In this document: positions 7,879 to 15,935 of the stretch, piece after piece | How positions within the stretch are numbered: position 1 is the stretch's first letter | How the letters are laid out: each line of letters begins with the position of its first letter | Source: Rhodospirillales bacterium CG15_BIG_FIL_POST_REV_8_21_14_020_66_15 | GTDB taxonomy: Bacteria > Pseudomonadota > Alphaproteobacteria > Rhodospirillales > Casp-alpha2 | Assembly (NCBI GenBank): GCA_002781745.1 | Contig: PFFW01000040.1 | Coordinates: 1 to 33,492, forward strand | Direction of reading: 5' to 3' | DNA: 33,492 nucleotides | Made by a program: the position numbers and the translations under genes | Notes under the pieces: model-generated | Database searches by the model: none | Seen by the model: only the letters and a program-made list of their open reading frames with translations | Told to the model about the DNA's origin: nothing

Positions 7879-8952
7879 ATGGCATGGGAAGGAATGGTCA
7901 AGAACGTTCACTCCGCCCAACCCGTCACCGTCGAGGTCACCCGCGGCACCCTGGTCGAAAGCCGCCACCGCGTCCACGCGGTGGTCGCCGACGCGGCCGG
8001 CAACCTCGTCCACGCCTGGGGCGACGCGGAGATGGAGATCTATCCCCGCTCGGCCATCAAGCCGCTGCAGACCCTGGCCCTGATCGAGACGGGGACGGCC
8101 GACCATTGGCGCCTGACCGACGAGCGCATCGCGCTGGCCACCGCCTCCCATTCCGCGTCGGCGGCCCATGTCATGGCCGTCGAGGCCTGGCTCGGCGAAA
8201 TCGGCATGGCCGAGGGCGACCTGGAATGCGGGGCGCAGATGCCGACGGACGACATGGCCATGCGCGCCCTGATCAAGCGCGGCGAAGCCCCCTGCCGCCT
8301 GCACAACAACTGTTCGGGCAAGCACGCGGGCTTCCTCGCCACCGCCCTGTACCTGGGCGAGGACACGCATGGCTACACCGCCGCCGACCACCCGGTGCAG
8401 CAGCGCCTCTATCAGGCGCTGGTCGAGATGGGCGGGACGGACCTGTCGGACAGCGGGCGCGGCGTCGACGGCTGCGGCATTCCCGTCTACGGCATGCCGC
8501 TCGCGGCGCTGGCCCGCGCCATGGCCAGGATGGCCGATCCGGCGGCGGCGGGCCTGGGTCCGGTGAGGGCCGCCGCCGCGAAACGCATCGTGCGGTCCAT
8601 GGTCAGACATAACTTCATGGTTTCCGGCCGCGGGCGATTCGACCATGCGGCCATGACGGCGGGCATCAACGTCGCCAAGCGCACGGGCGCCCCCGTGTTC
8701 GCCACCAAGACCGGGGCCGAGGCCGTGCACGCGGCGATCCTGCCGGGGCTCGGGCTCGGCGTGGCGGTCAAGGCCGAGGACGGGGCCAAGCGGGCGTCCG
8801 ACACCCTGACGGCGCATCTGCTGGATTTCCTGGGTGCCTTCGACGACGGGGCGCGGGCCGACATGGCGCCGTTCCTTGACATGCCGATCGTCAACGCCGA
8901 GGGCAAACCGGTCGGCGAGGTTCGGCCCGAAGCGGACTGGGACAAAGGTTAA
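7879..8952 (+). CDS. Asparaginase, R. etli type II family (pfam06089)
   Basis: The enzyme hydrolyses L-asparagine to aspartate and ammonia. The 357-residue frame matches the Rhizobium etli-type family, which is unrelated to E. coli asparaginases. The residues reported as catalytic and zinc-binding in the R. etli enzyme are all present at a constant offset of 10: S58 and K61 (SxxK, in YPRSAIKP), S90 (TASHSA), C145 and K148 (NNCSGKHAG), and C199 (VDGCGIP). The start is uncertain. ATG at 7879 has no ribosome site, and ATG at 7894 has GGAAGGA immediately before it, which is too close. The IalB-like gene is divergent from it. Some members are annotated as thermolabile. Confidence 0.93.
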   Translation: MAWEGMVKNVHSAQPVTVEVTRGTLVESRHRVHAVVADAAGNLVHAWGDAEMEIYPRSAIKPLQTLALIETGTADHWRLTDERIALATASHSASAAHVMAVEAWLGEIGMAEGDLECGAQMPTDDMAMRALIKRGEAPCRLHNNCSGKHAGFLATALYLGEDTHGYTAADHPVQQRLYQALVEMGGTDLSDSGRGVDGCGIPVYGMPLAALARAMARMADPAAAGLGPVRAAAAKRIVRSMVRHNFMVSGRGRFDHAAMTAGINVAKRTGAPVFATKTGAEAVHAAILPGLGLGVAVKAEDGAKRASDTLTAHLLDFLGAFDDGARADMAPFLDMPIVNAEGKPVGEVRPEADWDKG

Positions 8953-8979
8953 CGGGGGCGCCGGACGAACCGGCCCGTT
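8951..8979 (+). terminator. Possible hairpin terminator after the asparaginase gene
   Basis: Starting within the stop codon, AACGGG pairs with CCCGTT, and CCGG pairs with CCGG around a 5-nt loop, with a 4-nt bulge on one side. It is followed by TGCCAAAA rather than a T-run, so it is at best a weak or factor-assisted terminator. Confidence 0.3.
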
Positions 8980-8987
8980 GCCAAAAC

Positions 8988-9011
8988 TTTCCATCAATTA
9001 ATTGATGGAAA
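8988..9011. promoter_or_regulatory. Perfect 24-bp palindrome at the AAA ATPase promoter
   Basis: TTTCCATCAATT (8988-8999) is followed at once by its exact reverse complement (9000-9011). It lies 9 bp before the preferred start codon of the lower-GC ATPase gene, where the -10 region and leader should be. Dimeric repressors bind sites of this form, so autoregulation or control by an outside factor is plausible. As RNA it could form a 12-bp hairpin only with strain at the loop. Confidence 0.6.
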
Positions 9012-9019
9012 CGTGTAGC

Positions 9020-10411
9020 ATGCGCCAAATCACTGATATTGAAATAAAAGATCGCCTCGCGTTCGATAACCCGTGGTGGGAAACAAACGAGGTCGAGAAC
9101 CGTTTTCGCAGTCTGCCGTTCCGATCCTACTTTCAGGAATTTTATACGCTGATCAAATCGGCGGATGTCCGGCGCGCCGTCGTTCTCATGGGGCCGCGCC
9201 GCGTCGGAAAGACCGTCATGATCAATCAGGCGGTCACGCGGCTGATCGATGATGGCATCGATCCGAAACACATCATGGCCGTATCGTTGGAGGCGCCGAC
9301 CTACACGGGTAAAACCCTCGAAGACCTTCTTGGTCTGTTCCAGGACCTGCACGGACACGACCGGAACTCGCGACTGTTTGTTTTCTATGACGAAATCCAA
9401 TACCACAAGGATTGGGAACGGCACCTGAAGTCGTTGGTCGATTCCTATCATTCGATCCAGTTCGTCGTGTCGGGATCGGCGGCGGCGGCTTTGAAGTTGA
9501 AAAGCGTTGAATCCGGCGCCGGCAGGTTCACGGACTTTACCCTGCCGCCCCTGTTGTTCAGCGAGTTCCTAAGGTTTCGGGGGGCGCCGGAGCCGGCAAT
9601 TATTCGAGACGATACGCCAAGGTTGAATCGGTTCTTCGTCGAGTATCTGAATTTCGGCGGGTTTCCCGAGGTCGTTCTGAACGAAGCGATCCGACGGGAC
9701 ATGCCGCGCTTCGTCGCGGACGACATCATTTCAAAGGTTCTTCTCCGCGACCTGCCCAGCCTGTACGGGATCACGGATACCCAGGAATTGAACCGGCTGT
9801 TCAATGTGATCGCCTATAACACCGGGTTTGAAGCCAATGTCCCCGAACTGTCCACGTCTTCCGGCGTTTCCGCCAATACGATAAAAAAATATCTCGATTA
9901 TCTGGAAGCCGCCTTCCTCATCCACCGCGTTTATCGCGTTGATCAGAACGCCCGCCGTTTTCGGAAACGCTCGCAGTTCAAGGTCTATCTTACCAACCCA
10001 TCGATGCGGGCGGCGCTTTTCGACGCGAATGCCGACTTGAGCCAAGAAAACGACCCGGCGATGGGCGCCTTATGCGAAACCGCGTATGTCGCCCAGCATC
10101 GGCTTACGCGTGAAATCGATGACATCCATTACGGACGCTGGAAAACAGGAGAGGTTGATTTCGTCTATCTGGACAAGCGGAAACAACGAGTGAGTGCGGT
10201 AGACGAGGTGAAATGGAGCGACCGAATTTTCAACCACCCCGAAGAACTGAAGGAATTGATAGGGTTCTGTCAGAGAAACAGTCTCCACGATGCTTGGGTC
10301 TTGACCCGGAGTTTCCGGGGAGAACGACACATTGACGGGATCAGGGTCGACTTTATTCCCGTCGCCGAAAAGTGCCTTGAGTTCGGAGTCACCAACCTCC
10401 CGTGGCGATAG
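9020..10411 (+). CDS. AAA_14/DUF4143-family ATPase
   Basis: This 463-residue protein has an N-terminal AAA_14 ATPase with Walker A GPRRVGKT (58-65), Walker B FVFYDE (120-125) and a sensor-like FVVSGSAAAAL segment, then a winged-helix-like stretch (SGVSANTIKKYLDYLEAAFLI). The C-terminal DUF4143 part contains GEVDFV and DEVKW, spaced like the acidic residues and E-x-K of PD-(D/E)xK nucleases (D380, E396, K398). These ATPases are widespread, patchily distributed and largely uncharacterised. I prefer ATG 9020 because TTG 9002 and ATG 9005 lie inside the palindrome. GGAAA precedes it by about 9 nt. GC is about 53% at 9061-9120 against about 78% at 8461-8520, which suggests transfer. Confidence 0.88.
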   Translation: MRQITDIEIKDRLAFDNPWWETNEVENRFRSLPFRSYFQEFYTLIKSADVRRAVVLMGPRRVGKTVMINQAVTRLIDDGIDPKHIMAVSLEAPTYTGKTLEDLLGLFQDLHGHDRNSRLFVFYDEIQYHKDWERHLKSLVDSYHSIQFVVSGSAAAALKLKSVESGAGRFTDFTLPPLLFSEFLRFRGAPEPAIIRDDTPRLNRFFVEYLNFGGFPEVVLNEAIRRDMPRFVADDIISKVLLRDLPSLYGITDTQELNRLFNVIAYNTGFEANVPELSTSSGVSANTIKKYLDYLEAAFLIHRVYRVDQNARRFRKRSQFKVYLTNPSMRAALFDANADLSQENDPAMGALCETAYVAQHRLTREIDDIHYGRWKTGEVDFVYLDKRKQRVSAVDEVKWSDRIFNHPEELKELIGFCQRNSLHDAWVLTRSFRGERHIDGIRVDFIPVAEKCLEFGVTNLPWR

Positions 10412-10414
10412 ACG

Positions 10415-10426
10415 ATCACGCGTGAT
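10415..10426. other. 12-bp palindrome between convergent ATPase and methyltransferase genes
   Basis: ATCACG-CGTGAT is a perfect palindrome filling half of the 23-bp gap between two convergent stop codons. It may form a small bidirectional stem or mark one edge of the inserted ATPase segment. There is no T-tract on either side. Confidence 0.3.
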
Positions 10427-10434
10427 AAGGGATC

Positions 10435-11019
10435 TCATTCCCCCTCGTTGAACACTTCCGGCGGCGTGTCTTCGAAGGCCTTCATGCGGGCCTGCGCCTT
10501 GCGCGAGAAGCGCCCGCCGTGCCTCGGCTCGGGCGGGGCCTCGACCGGACCGCCCTCGGCCACGGGCCGGGCCGCGAACCGGCTTTGGCTGATCAGCCGG
10601 TCGTACATGACGATGGCGCCGGCGATGCCGACGTTGACGCAGAACGCCATGGGGATCTTGATGGTGTGGTCGCAGCGCGCCAGCATCGCGGGGCTCAAGG
10701 ACCCCCGCTCGGGCCCCAGGACGTAGGCCGCCTGTTGCGGGTGGCGGAAGCTCGGCAGCTCGGTCGCGTCCTCCAGCAGTTCCACCCCCACCAGCTTGCA
10801 GCCGTCGGGCAGCATCACTTCGGCGACGCCGGGGAAGCTGTAGAAGGGCACGTGTCCGCCGCTTTTCGAGGTGTCCGCCTTCTGGCCCAGGGTGCGTTCG
10901 TAGGTGGCGTCGACGGTGAACACGAAGGACGCGCCGAAGGCATGGGCGGTGCGGAACAGGTTGCCCACGTTCATGGTCTTGGAGATGCCCTCGACCCCGA
11001 TTCCGAAATATCCCCGCAT
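10435..11019 (-). CDS. SpoU/TrmH-family RNA 2'-O-ribose methyltransferase
   Basis: SPOUT enzymes of this type methylate ribose 2'-OH groups in tRNA or rRNA using SAM. The three family motifs are present: motif 1 NVGNLFRTAHAFGA, motif 2 YVLGPERGSLSP, and motif 3 IPMAFCVNVGIAGAIVMYD. In motif 3 the usual SLNVSVA core reads CVNVGIA. I place the start at 11019 (MRGYFGIGVEG, 194 residues) because GGAGAAGAAG lies just upstream and the longer frame has unrelated composition. After motif 3 comes a basic tail (RFSRKAQARMKAF). The target nucleotide is not predictable. It converges with the ATPase gene and diverges from the quinone oxidoreductase gene. Confidence 0.88.
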   Translation of the reverse strand: MRGYFGIGVEGISKTMNVGNLFRTAHAFGASFVFTVDATYERTLGQKADTSKSGGHVPFYSFPGVAEVMLPDGCKLVGVELLEDATELPSFRHPQQAAYVLGPERGSLSPAMLARCDHTIKIPMAFCVNVGIAGAIVMYDRLISQSRFAARPVAEGGPVEAPPEPRHGGRFSRKAQARMKAFEDTPPEVFNEGE

Positions 11020-11082
11020 GACGCTCTTCTTCTCCGTTTCGGCCGGCGAAGGGCCGTTGACCCCTTTGCGCCTGTTGTGGTC

Positions 11083-11096
11083 AGGTTGCGCAACCT
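11083..11096. promoter_or_regulatory. 14-bp palindrome in the divergent methyltransferase/oxidoreductase promoter region
   Basis: AGGTTGC-GCAACCT is an exact palindrome near the middle of the 139-bp divergent gap. Its TTGC...GCAA core is typical of MarR/TetR-type dimer operators. Position and symmetry suggest an operator, but no regulator gene is adjacent. Confidence 0.4.
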
Positions 11097-11158
11097 TGGC
11101 CAATTCCGGCCCGAAATCAAGTTTCGCGCCATCCCCGTCCGTTCGAAGGAGCCCGCCC

Positions 11159-12160
11159 ATGCGCGCCGTAGTCTGCACCAGTTTCGACGGCATCGACGCC
11201 CTGGCCTGCGTCGACGACGCCCCGGCCCCGCCCATGGTCGACGGCGGCGTGCGTCTCCGTGTCCACGCCGCCGGCATCAACTTCGCCGACACCCTGATGA
11301 CCAGGGGCGAGTACCAGGTCAGGCCGCCGTTCCCCTTCTCGCCGGGGCTCGAGGCGGCGGGCGAGGTGCTGGAGGTCGCCCCCGGCGTGACCCGGGTGAA
11401 GCCCGGCGACCGGGTGATGGCGACCCTGCACTACGGCGGCTATGCGTCCGAGGCCGTGACCGATGCGGCGACGGTCTACCCCATCCCCGACAACCTGGAT
11501 TTCGTTTCCGCCGCCGCCTTTCCCATCGTCTACGGCACGTCGCACGTCGGCCTGAAGGACAAGCTGAAGCTCCAACCGGGCGAGGTCCTGCTGGTCCACG
11601 GGGCGGCCGGCGGCGTCGGCCTGACCGCCGTCGAGATCGGCAAGAAACTGGGGGCCACCGTGATCGCCACGGCGGGGGGTGCGGACAAGCTCAAGGTCGC
11701 CGCGGACTACGGTGCCGACCACCTGATCGACTACCGCCAAGAGGACATCCGCGCGCGCGTCAAGCAGATCACGGACGGGCGGGGGGTGGACTGCGTCTAC
11801 GACCCCGTGGGCGGGACGGCGTTCGACGCCTCGCTGCGCTGCACCGTGCAGGGCGGGCGCATCCTGGTCGTCGGCTTCGCCTCGGGCACCGTGCCGCAGA
11901 TCCCGGCCAACATCCTGCTGGTCAAGAACCTCTCGGTCATCGGCTTCTACTGGGGCGCCCACCGGGTGCTCGACCCGGACCTCATCCGCCGCTCGTTCGA
12001 CGAACTTCTCGGCTGGATGGCGGCGGGCGGCCTGCGCCCGCACGTCAGCCACGTGTTCGACCTGGCCGACGTGAAGGAGGGCATGAACATGCTGCTGTCG
12101 CGCAAGTCGACGGGCAAGGTGGTGCTGACCACGGGGGCCGTGCCGGGCACCGTGAACTGA
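11159..12160 (+). CDS. Zinc-independent quinone oxidoreductase (MDR superfamily)
   Basis: This 333-residue protein is a medium-chain dehydrogenase/reductase of the NADPH:quinone oxidoreductase branch. It has an N-terminal GroES-like domain (AAGINFADTLMTRGEYQ, then the PFSPGLEAAGEV glycine turn) and a Rossmann domain with the AAGGVG nucleotide-binding loop. The Cys/His ligands of zinc alcohol dehydrogenases are absent. Such enzymes reduce quinones or enones with NADPH in the cytoplasm. The start at 11159 follows GAAGGAG with proper spacing. The open frame upstream of it is the shadow of the divergent gene. The physiological substrate is unknown. Confidence 0.93.
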   Translation: MRAVVCTSFDGIDALACVDDAPAPPMVDGGVRLRVHAAGINFADTLMTRGEYQVRPPFPFSPGLEAAGEVLEVAPGVTRVKPGDRVMATLHYGGYASEAVTDAATVYPIPDNLDFVSAAAFPIVYGTSHVGLKDKLKLQPGEVLLVHGAAGGVGLTAVEIGKKLGATVIATAGGADKLKVAADYGADHLIDYRQEDIRARVKQITDGRGVDCVYDPVGGTAFDASLRCTVQGGRILVVGFASGTVPQIPANILLVKNLSVIGFYWGAHRVLDPDLIRRSFDELLGWMAAGGLRPHVSHVFDLADVKEGMNMLLSRKSTGKVVLTTGAVPGTVN

Positions 12161-12165
12161 GACCG

Positions 12166-12177
12166 GGGGACGTCCCC
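12166..12177. other. Short palindrome between convergent genes
   Basis: GGGGAC-GTCCCC is a perfect 12-bp palindrome within the 22-bp gap separating the convergent stops of the oxidoreductase and the histidine kinase. It could form a small stem in both transcripts. No T-run follows, so a terminator role is only possible. Confidence 0.25.
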
Positions 12178-12182
12178 GCCGC

Positions 12183-13523
12183 TCAGGCGTCGGCCGCCGG
12201 CAGGCTGACCGTGAAGGTCGACCCGGCGCCCAGTTCCGACGCCAGGGTGATCGCGCCGCCGAATTTCTCGACGATGCGCTTGCATTCCGCCAGGCCGATG
12301 CCGTCGCCCTGCACCAGGGCCTGCTTTCCCGCGCGCTCGAACAGATCGAATACCCGGCCCTGATCCGCTTGCGCGATGCCGACGCCGTTGTCCCTGACGG
12401 CGATGCGGACCATGCCGCCCTGGCGTTCGCCCGTGACCCGGATCGTCAGCGGCCGCTCCAGGGACCGATACTTGACGGCGTTGTCGAGAAGGTTCTGGAA
12501 CACCCGCGTGACCTGCAGCCGGTTGGCGCGCACGGCGGGCAGGGGATCCGCGTCGATCTCGGCGGCGACGGCCTCGATCTGGGCGCGCAGGTTGTCGCGC
12601 GCGGCCCGCAGGCAGTCGCCCGGGTCCACGGCCTCGGCTTCCGTCTGCCCGCGGTCGGTCCGGGCGTCGGCCAGCAGTTCGCCGATGAAACTGTTCATGC
12701 CGATGGCCGCCTCGTGGGCCGAGGCCAGGAAGCGGCCGCGCTGCGCCGCGTCCAGGCCCGGTCCCAGGTGGGTGATCGCCTCGATGTTTCCGATCACCGC
12801 GTTGAGCGGCGATTTCAGGTCGTGGGCCACCGCGCTGGTGAAGCGGTCCAGTTCGTCGTAGGCGGCGCGCAGCCGGTATTCGGCGCTGCTGTAGATCGCC
12901 CACAACAGTCCCAGGCACCAGCCGATGACGATCGCCAGGCCGACGAAGGCGAACAGCACGTCGATCAGCACGATCTGGCCGCCCGGCCCGGGCGTGCCGA
13001 CCATAAGCGGACGAACGAAGATGCGGATCACGTGCAGGACGGCGAACACGGCGAACAGGACGCCGAGGATCCGGCAACCGCTTCTCAGGGCCGGGTCCGT
13101 TTCGCCGAACAGGTCGCGCGCGACAAGAGCCGAGACGACGGCGTAGACGATGGACACCGAGACCAGGATGCCGGCGACGTTGTGCTGGACCAGCGCGAAA
13201 TAGGCGACGGCGCCGCCGCCCAGGACGCCCGCCGCCGTTTCCAGGGCACGGCTCGGCCGCCGCCCCTGCAGGCGCGCCATGGACCGCGCCGCCGCCAGCA
13301 TGGCGAAAACGAAACACACGGTCCCGGCGCCGGCCAGGCGGAAATCCAGCATCCCGGCGCCGGCCCCGGCGACCAGGGTGCCGATCCCGCCGAGCGCCGC
13401 GGCGAGGGCCATCTCCTTCAGGCCGTTGGCCTTCGAGCGCACGGACCCGAAGGCGACCAGCACGGCGGCCATGATGAGCTGCACCACGGTCAGCGAAAGC
13501 AGAATGGAACTCATGTGCAGCAT
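12183..13523 (-). CDS. Seven-TM sensor histidine kinase, orphan
   Basis: This 446-residue kinase has seven hydrophobic segments in residues 5-210, linked by short loops with little periplasmic sequence, so the stimulus is probably sensed in or near the membrane. HisKA follows with phospho-acceptor H234 (AVAHDLKSPL), then HATPase_c with N-box NLLDNAVKY (344-352), G1 DNGVGI (378-383) and G2 GDGIGL (407-412). H-box and G2 resemble the phytochrome-type kinase branch. No response regulator or receiver domain adjoins it. A second ATG (codon 4) is an alternative start, and neither has a clear ribosome site. The catalytic assignment is secure. Signal and partner are unknown. Confidence 0.93.
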   Translation of the reverse strand: MLHMSSILLSLTVVQLIMAAVLVAFGSVRSKANGLKEMALAAALGGIGTLVAGAGAGMLDFRLAGAGTVCFVFAMLAAARSMARLQGRRPSRALETAAGVLGGGAVAYFALVQHNVAGILVSVSIVYAVVSALVARDLFGETDPALRSGCRILGVLFAVFAVLHVIRIFVRPLMVGTPGPGGQIVLIDVLFAFVGLAIVIGWCLGLLWAIYSSAEYRLRAAYDELDRFTSAVAHDLKSPLNAVIGNIEAITHLGPGLDAAQRGRFLASAHEAAIGMNSFIGELLADARTDRGQTEAEAVDPGDCLRAARDNLRAQIEAVAAEIDADPLPAVRANRLQVTRVFQNLLDNAVKYRSLERPLTIRVTGERQGGMVRIAVRDNGVGIAQADQGRVFDLFERAGKQALVQGDGIGLAECKRIVEKFGGAITLASELGAGSTFTVSLPAADA

Positions 13524-13652
13524 GGCGGCCGGGCGGACAGGGTTGCGGGACCCGGCCGGCGGCCGCCGCCCGGGAGGGCCGAGTTATATTACGGCATCTC
13601 CCGCGGCGGCAAACGCGGCTTTCGTGCGTGGCCGGCGGCGCGGCCGGGCGGC

Positions 13653-14882
13653 TCAGGCCGTGGCGGCGGCGGGATGCTTTTCCGAAATGGGCAGGTGCAG
13701 GGCGGCGGCGGCGAAGCCGAGCGCGATGGAGCCGTACCACACCAGGTCGTAGGACCCGGTCGTCTGGTACAGGTAGCCGCCCAGCCACACGCCCAGGAAG
13801 CTGCCGACCTGGTGGCTGAGGAAGGTGATGCCGAACAGCATGGACAGGTAGCGCACGCCGAACATGTTGGCGACCAGGCCCGAGGTCAGCGGCACCGTGC
13901 CCAGCCACAGCAGGCCCATGGCGCCGGCGAACAGCAGGATGTTGGTTTCCGTCTTGGGCGCCGCCAGCATGGCGATGATGCAGAGCGAGCGCAGCGCATA
14001 GAGCCACGCCAGCACCCATTTCTTGGGGAACCTCCCGCCCAGCGCGCCGCAGACGAAAGTGCCGACGATGTTGCACAGCCCGATCAGCGACAGGGCGAGT
14101 GCCGCGATGCGCAGGTCGATGTTCAGGATCTCCAGATATTTGGGAAAGTGCACGGTGATGAAGGCGACCTGGAAGCCGCACACGAAGAAACCGAGGGTCA
14201 GCAGGTTGAAGCCGACGTGGCGGTAGGCCTCGCCGAGCGCCTCGCCCAGGCTGATGCCGGCGGTCTTGCCCTGGCGCTGTTCCACCGGCACCGCGTCGGC
14301 GGCGAGCGGCTGGCGCGCCAGCAGGAACGCCAGCGGCACGGCGAACAGCATGATCAGGGCGAGCGTCGTCAAGGTCCCGGTCCAGCCCTGGGTCTCCAGC
14401 AGCGCCTGGCCCACCGGCGCCATGTAGAACTGGCCGAACGAACCGCCGGCGCTGGCAACGCCGAGCGCCAGGGAGCGCTGCTCCACGGGGACCCGGCGGC
14501 CCACGGCGCCGAGCACGACGCCGAAGCCGACGCCGCCCATGCCGATGCCGATCAGCAGGCCCGCGCCCACATGGAAGCCGACCAGGCCGTCGGCCGTGCC
14601 CATCACCCACAGGCCCGCCGCGTACAGCAGCGCCCCCAGGATCATCATGCGCATGCTGCCGTACTTGTCGGCGACCGCGCCCATGAACGGCGTGGCGACG
14701 CCCCACATGAGGTTCTGCACGGCGATGGCGAGGCCGAAATCGCTGGGCGCGATGGCGAGGTCGCGCAGGATGTCGGTCTGGAACAGGCCGAAGGTGGTGC
14801 GCGTGCCCAGGTTCAGGCTGCCGATCAGGCAGCCGGCGAAGGCGACGGTCCAGACGGCGATACCGATGCGTTTGGCGGACAT
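13653..14882 (-). CDS. MFS transporter
   Basis: This 409-residue protein has twelve predicted membrane helices and the loop 2-3 signature of the major facilitator superfamily (MGAVADKYGSMRMMILG). The first helix region (LGTRTTFGLFQTDILRDL) resembles OFA/monocarboxylate-type members. It starts 4 bp after the stop of the DMT transporter gene, so the two are almost certainly co-translated. The substrate cannot be deduced. Monocarboxylates or small organic acids fit the subfamily resemblance but are only a suggestion. Confidence 0.9.
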   Translation of the reverse strand: MSAKRIGIAVWTVAFAGCLIGSLNLGTRTTFGLFQTDILRDLAIAPSDFGLAIAVQNLMWGVATPFMGAVADKYGSMRMMILGALLYAAGLWVMGTADGLVGFHVGAGLLIGIGMGGVGFGVVLGAVGRRVPVEQRSLALGVASAGGSFGQFYMAPVGQALLETQGWTGTLTTLALIMLFAVPLAFLLARQPLAADAVPVEQRQGKTAGISLGEALGEAYRHVGFNLLTLGFFVCGFQVAFITVHFPKYLEILNIDLRIAALALSLIGLCNIVGTFVCGALGGRFPKKWVLAWLYALRSLCIIAMLAAPKTETNILLFAGAMGLLWLGTVPLTSGLVANMFGVRYLSMLFGITFLSHQVGSFLGVWLGGYLYQTTGSYDLVWYGSIALGFAAAALHLPISEKHPAAATA

Positions 14883-14886
14883 GGGC

Positions 14887-15807
14887 TTAGCTTTCCGTTG
14901 TGGCCGGCCGGGCGGCCTTGCGGGCGATCCGGGCCAGGAGGGCCGGCGGGGTGAGGACGAACAGATTGCCGATCAGAACGCATCCGACGCCGACGAGCGC
15001 CGCCGTCGTCCATTGGAATCCCTCCATGACGGTGGACACGGCGAGCGCCACCAGGGGGAACAGGACCGACGAATAGCTGGCGCGTTCGGGTCCGATGCGT
15101 CCGACCAGCGTCAGGTAGGTCGCGAAGGCGACGACGGTTGAGATCAGCGACAGGAACAGCAGCGAGCCGATATAGGGAACAGTCCATGCCATGCGGAACT
15201 CCGCACCCCGCGCCAGGCAGTAGAGCAGCATGAACGCGGCGCCGTAGACCATGCCCATGGCGTTGGTGCGCACCACGCCCAGGCCGCGGCGCTGGTTGAG
15301 GGCCGAGACCAGCATGCCGGTGGCCGCCGACGCCGTGCCGCACAGCACCAGGACCATGCCCTTGGCGCCGTCGCGGGACAGGTCGAAATCCGCCAGTTCC
15401 GGCCAGAACACCACGGCGATGCCGCCGATGCCGAACACGGCGCCGATCACCATGCGGGGCTCCAGCGGGTTGCGCAGGAGAAGTGCGCCGCCGGCCACGT
15501 TCATGACGATGATCATGGAAAACAGGATGGAGACCAGCCCGGAGGGCAGGTACTGGGCGCCCAGATAGACCAGGTAGAAGTTGGAGCCGAACAGGAACAG
15601 GCCCTGGGCGGCGACCCAGGCGTGGTCGCGCGGGCGGAAGTCGATGGCGCGGCCGGTCGCGCGGCAGAACGCGTACATCACCGCCGCAGACAGGGCGAAG
15701 CGGTAGAACACGGAGACCTCGGGCGCGACGACGCCCAGTTGCAACTGCACGCCGTACCAGCTGAAACCCCAGGCGAAGACGGTTACGGCGTAAAGCAGCA
15801 GGATCAA
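14887..15807 (-). CDS. EamA/DMT-family transporter, probable TTG start
   Basis: The protein has ten hydrophobic helices arranged as two EamA repeats. The first repeat runs from LYAVTVFAWGFSWYGVQLQ to about YLGAQYLPSGLVSILFSM, and the second ends YSSVLFPLVALAVSTVMEGF. Members export amino acids, nucleosides or metabolites across the inner membrane. No ATG or GTG occurs between the upstream terminator and the first helix. TTG at 15807, with GGAA about 8 nt upstream, gives 306 residues, the usual family length. It lies directly upstream of the MFS gene. The substrate is unknown. Confidence 0.85.
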   Translation of the reverse strand: MILLLYAVTVFAWGFSWYGVQLQLGVVAPEVSVFYRFALSAAVMYAFCRATGRAIDFRPRDHAWVAAQGLFLFGSNFYLVYLGAQYLPSGLVSILFSMIIVMNVAGGALLLRNPLEPRMVIGAVFGIGGIAVVFWPELADFDLSRDGAKGMVLVLCGTASAATGMLVSALNQRRGLGVVRTNAMGMVYGAAFMLLYCLARGAEFRMAWTVPYIGSLLFLSLISTVVAFATYLTLVGRIGPERASYSSVLFPLVALAVSTVMEGFQWTTAALVGVGCVLIGNLFVLTPPALLARIARKAARPATTES

Positions 15808-15850
15808 GGCATCGGTTCCGGGCCGGGCCGGCGCGCGGCACGCGCCGGGG

Positions 15851-15889
15851 AAAAGGGCGGCGGGACCGGCCGCCGGGGCCGGTCCCGCC
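15851..15889 (-). terminator. Rho-independent terminator of the DUF1127 gene
   Basis: A perfect 13-bp GC-rich stem (15859-15871 with 15877-15889) encloses a 5-nt loop. On the minus strand it is followed by GCCC and then TTTT. It lies 46 bp past the DUF1127 stop and 44 bp before the DMT start, so the small gene is probably transcribed mainly alone. Confidence 0.6.
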
Positions 15890-15935
15890 CTCAGTAGGGC
15901 ACGCGATGTGCCAGGGGCAAGTGTAGAACGCTGGA

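Noticed and set aside
7229-8997. Extended 569-residue frame containing the IalB-like protein
   Set aside because: Only the part from 7794 has a signal peptide and the IalB domain. The rest is the antisense shadow of the asparaginase gene.
11020-11292. N-terminal extension of the SpoU/TrmH methyltransferase to 11292
   Set aside because: The extra segment has no family similarity and would overlap the start of the divergent quinone oxidoreductase. A good ribosome site precedes 11019.
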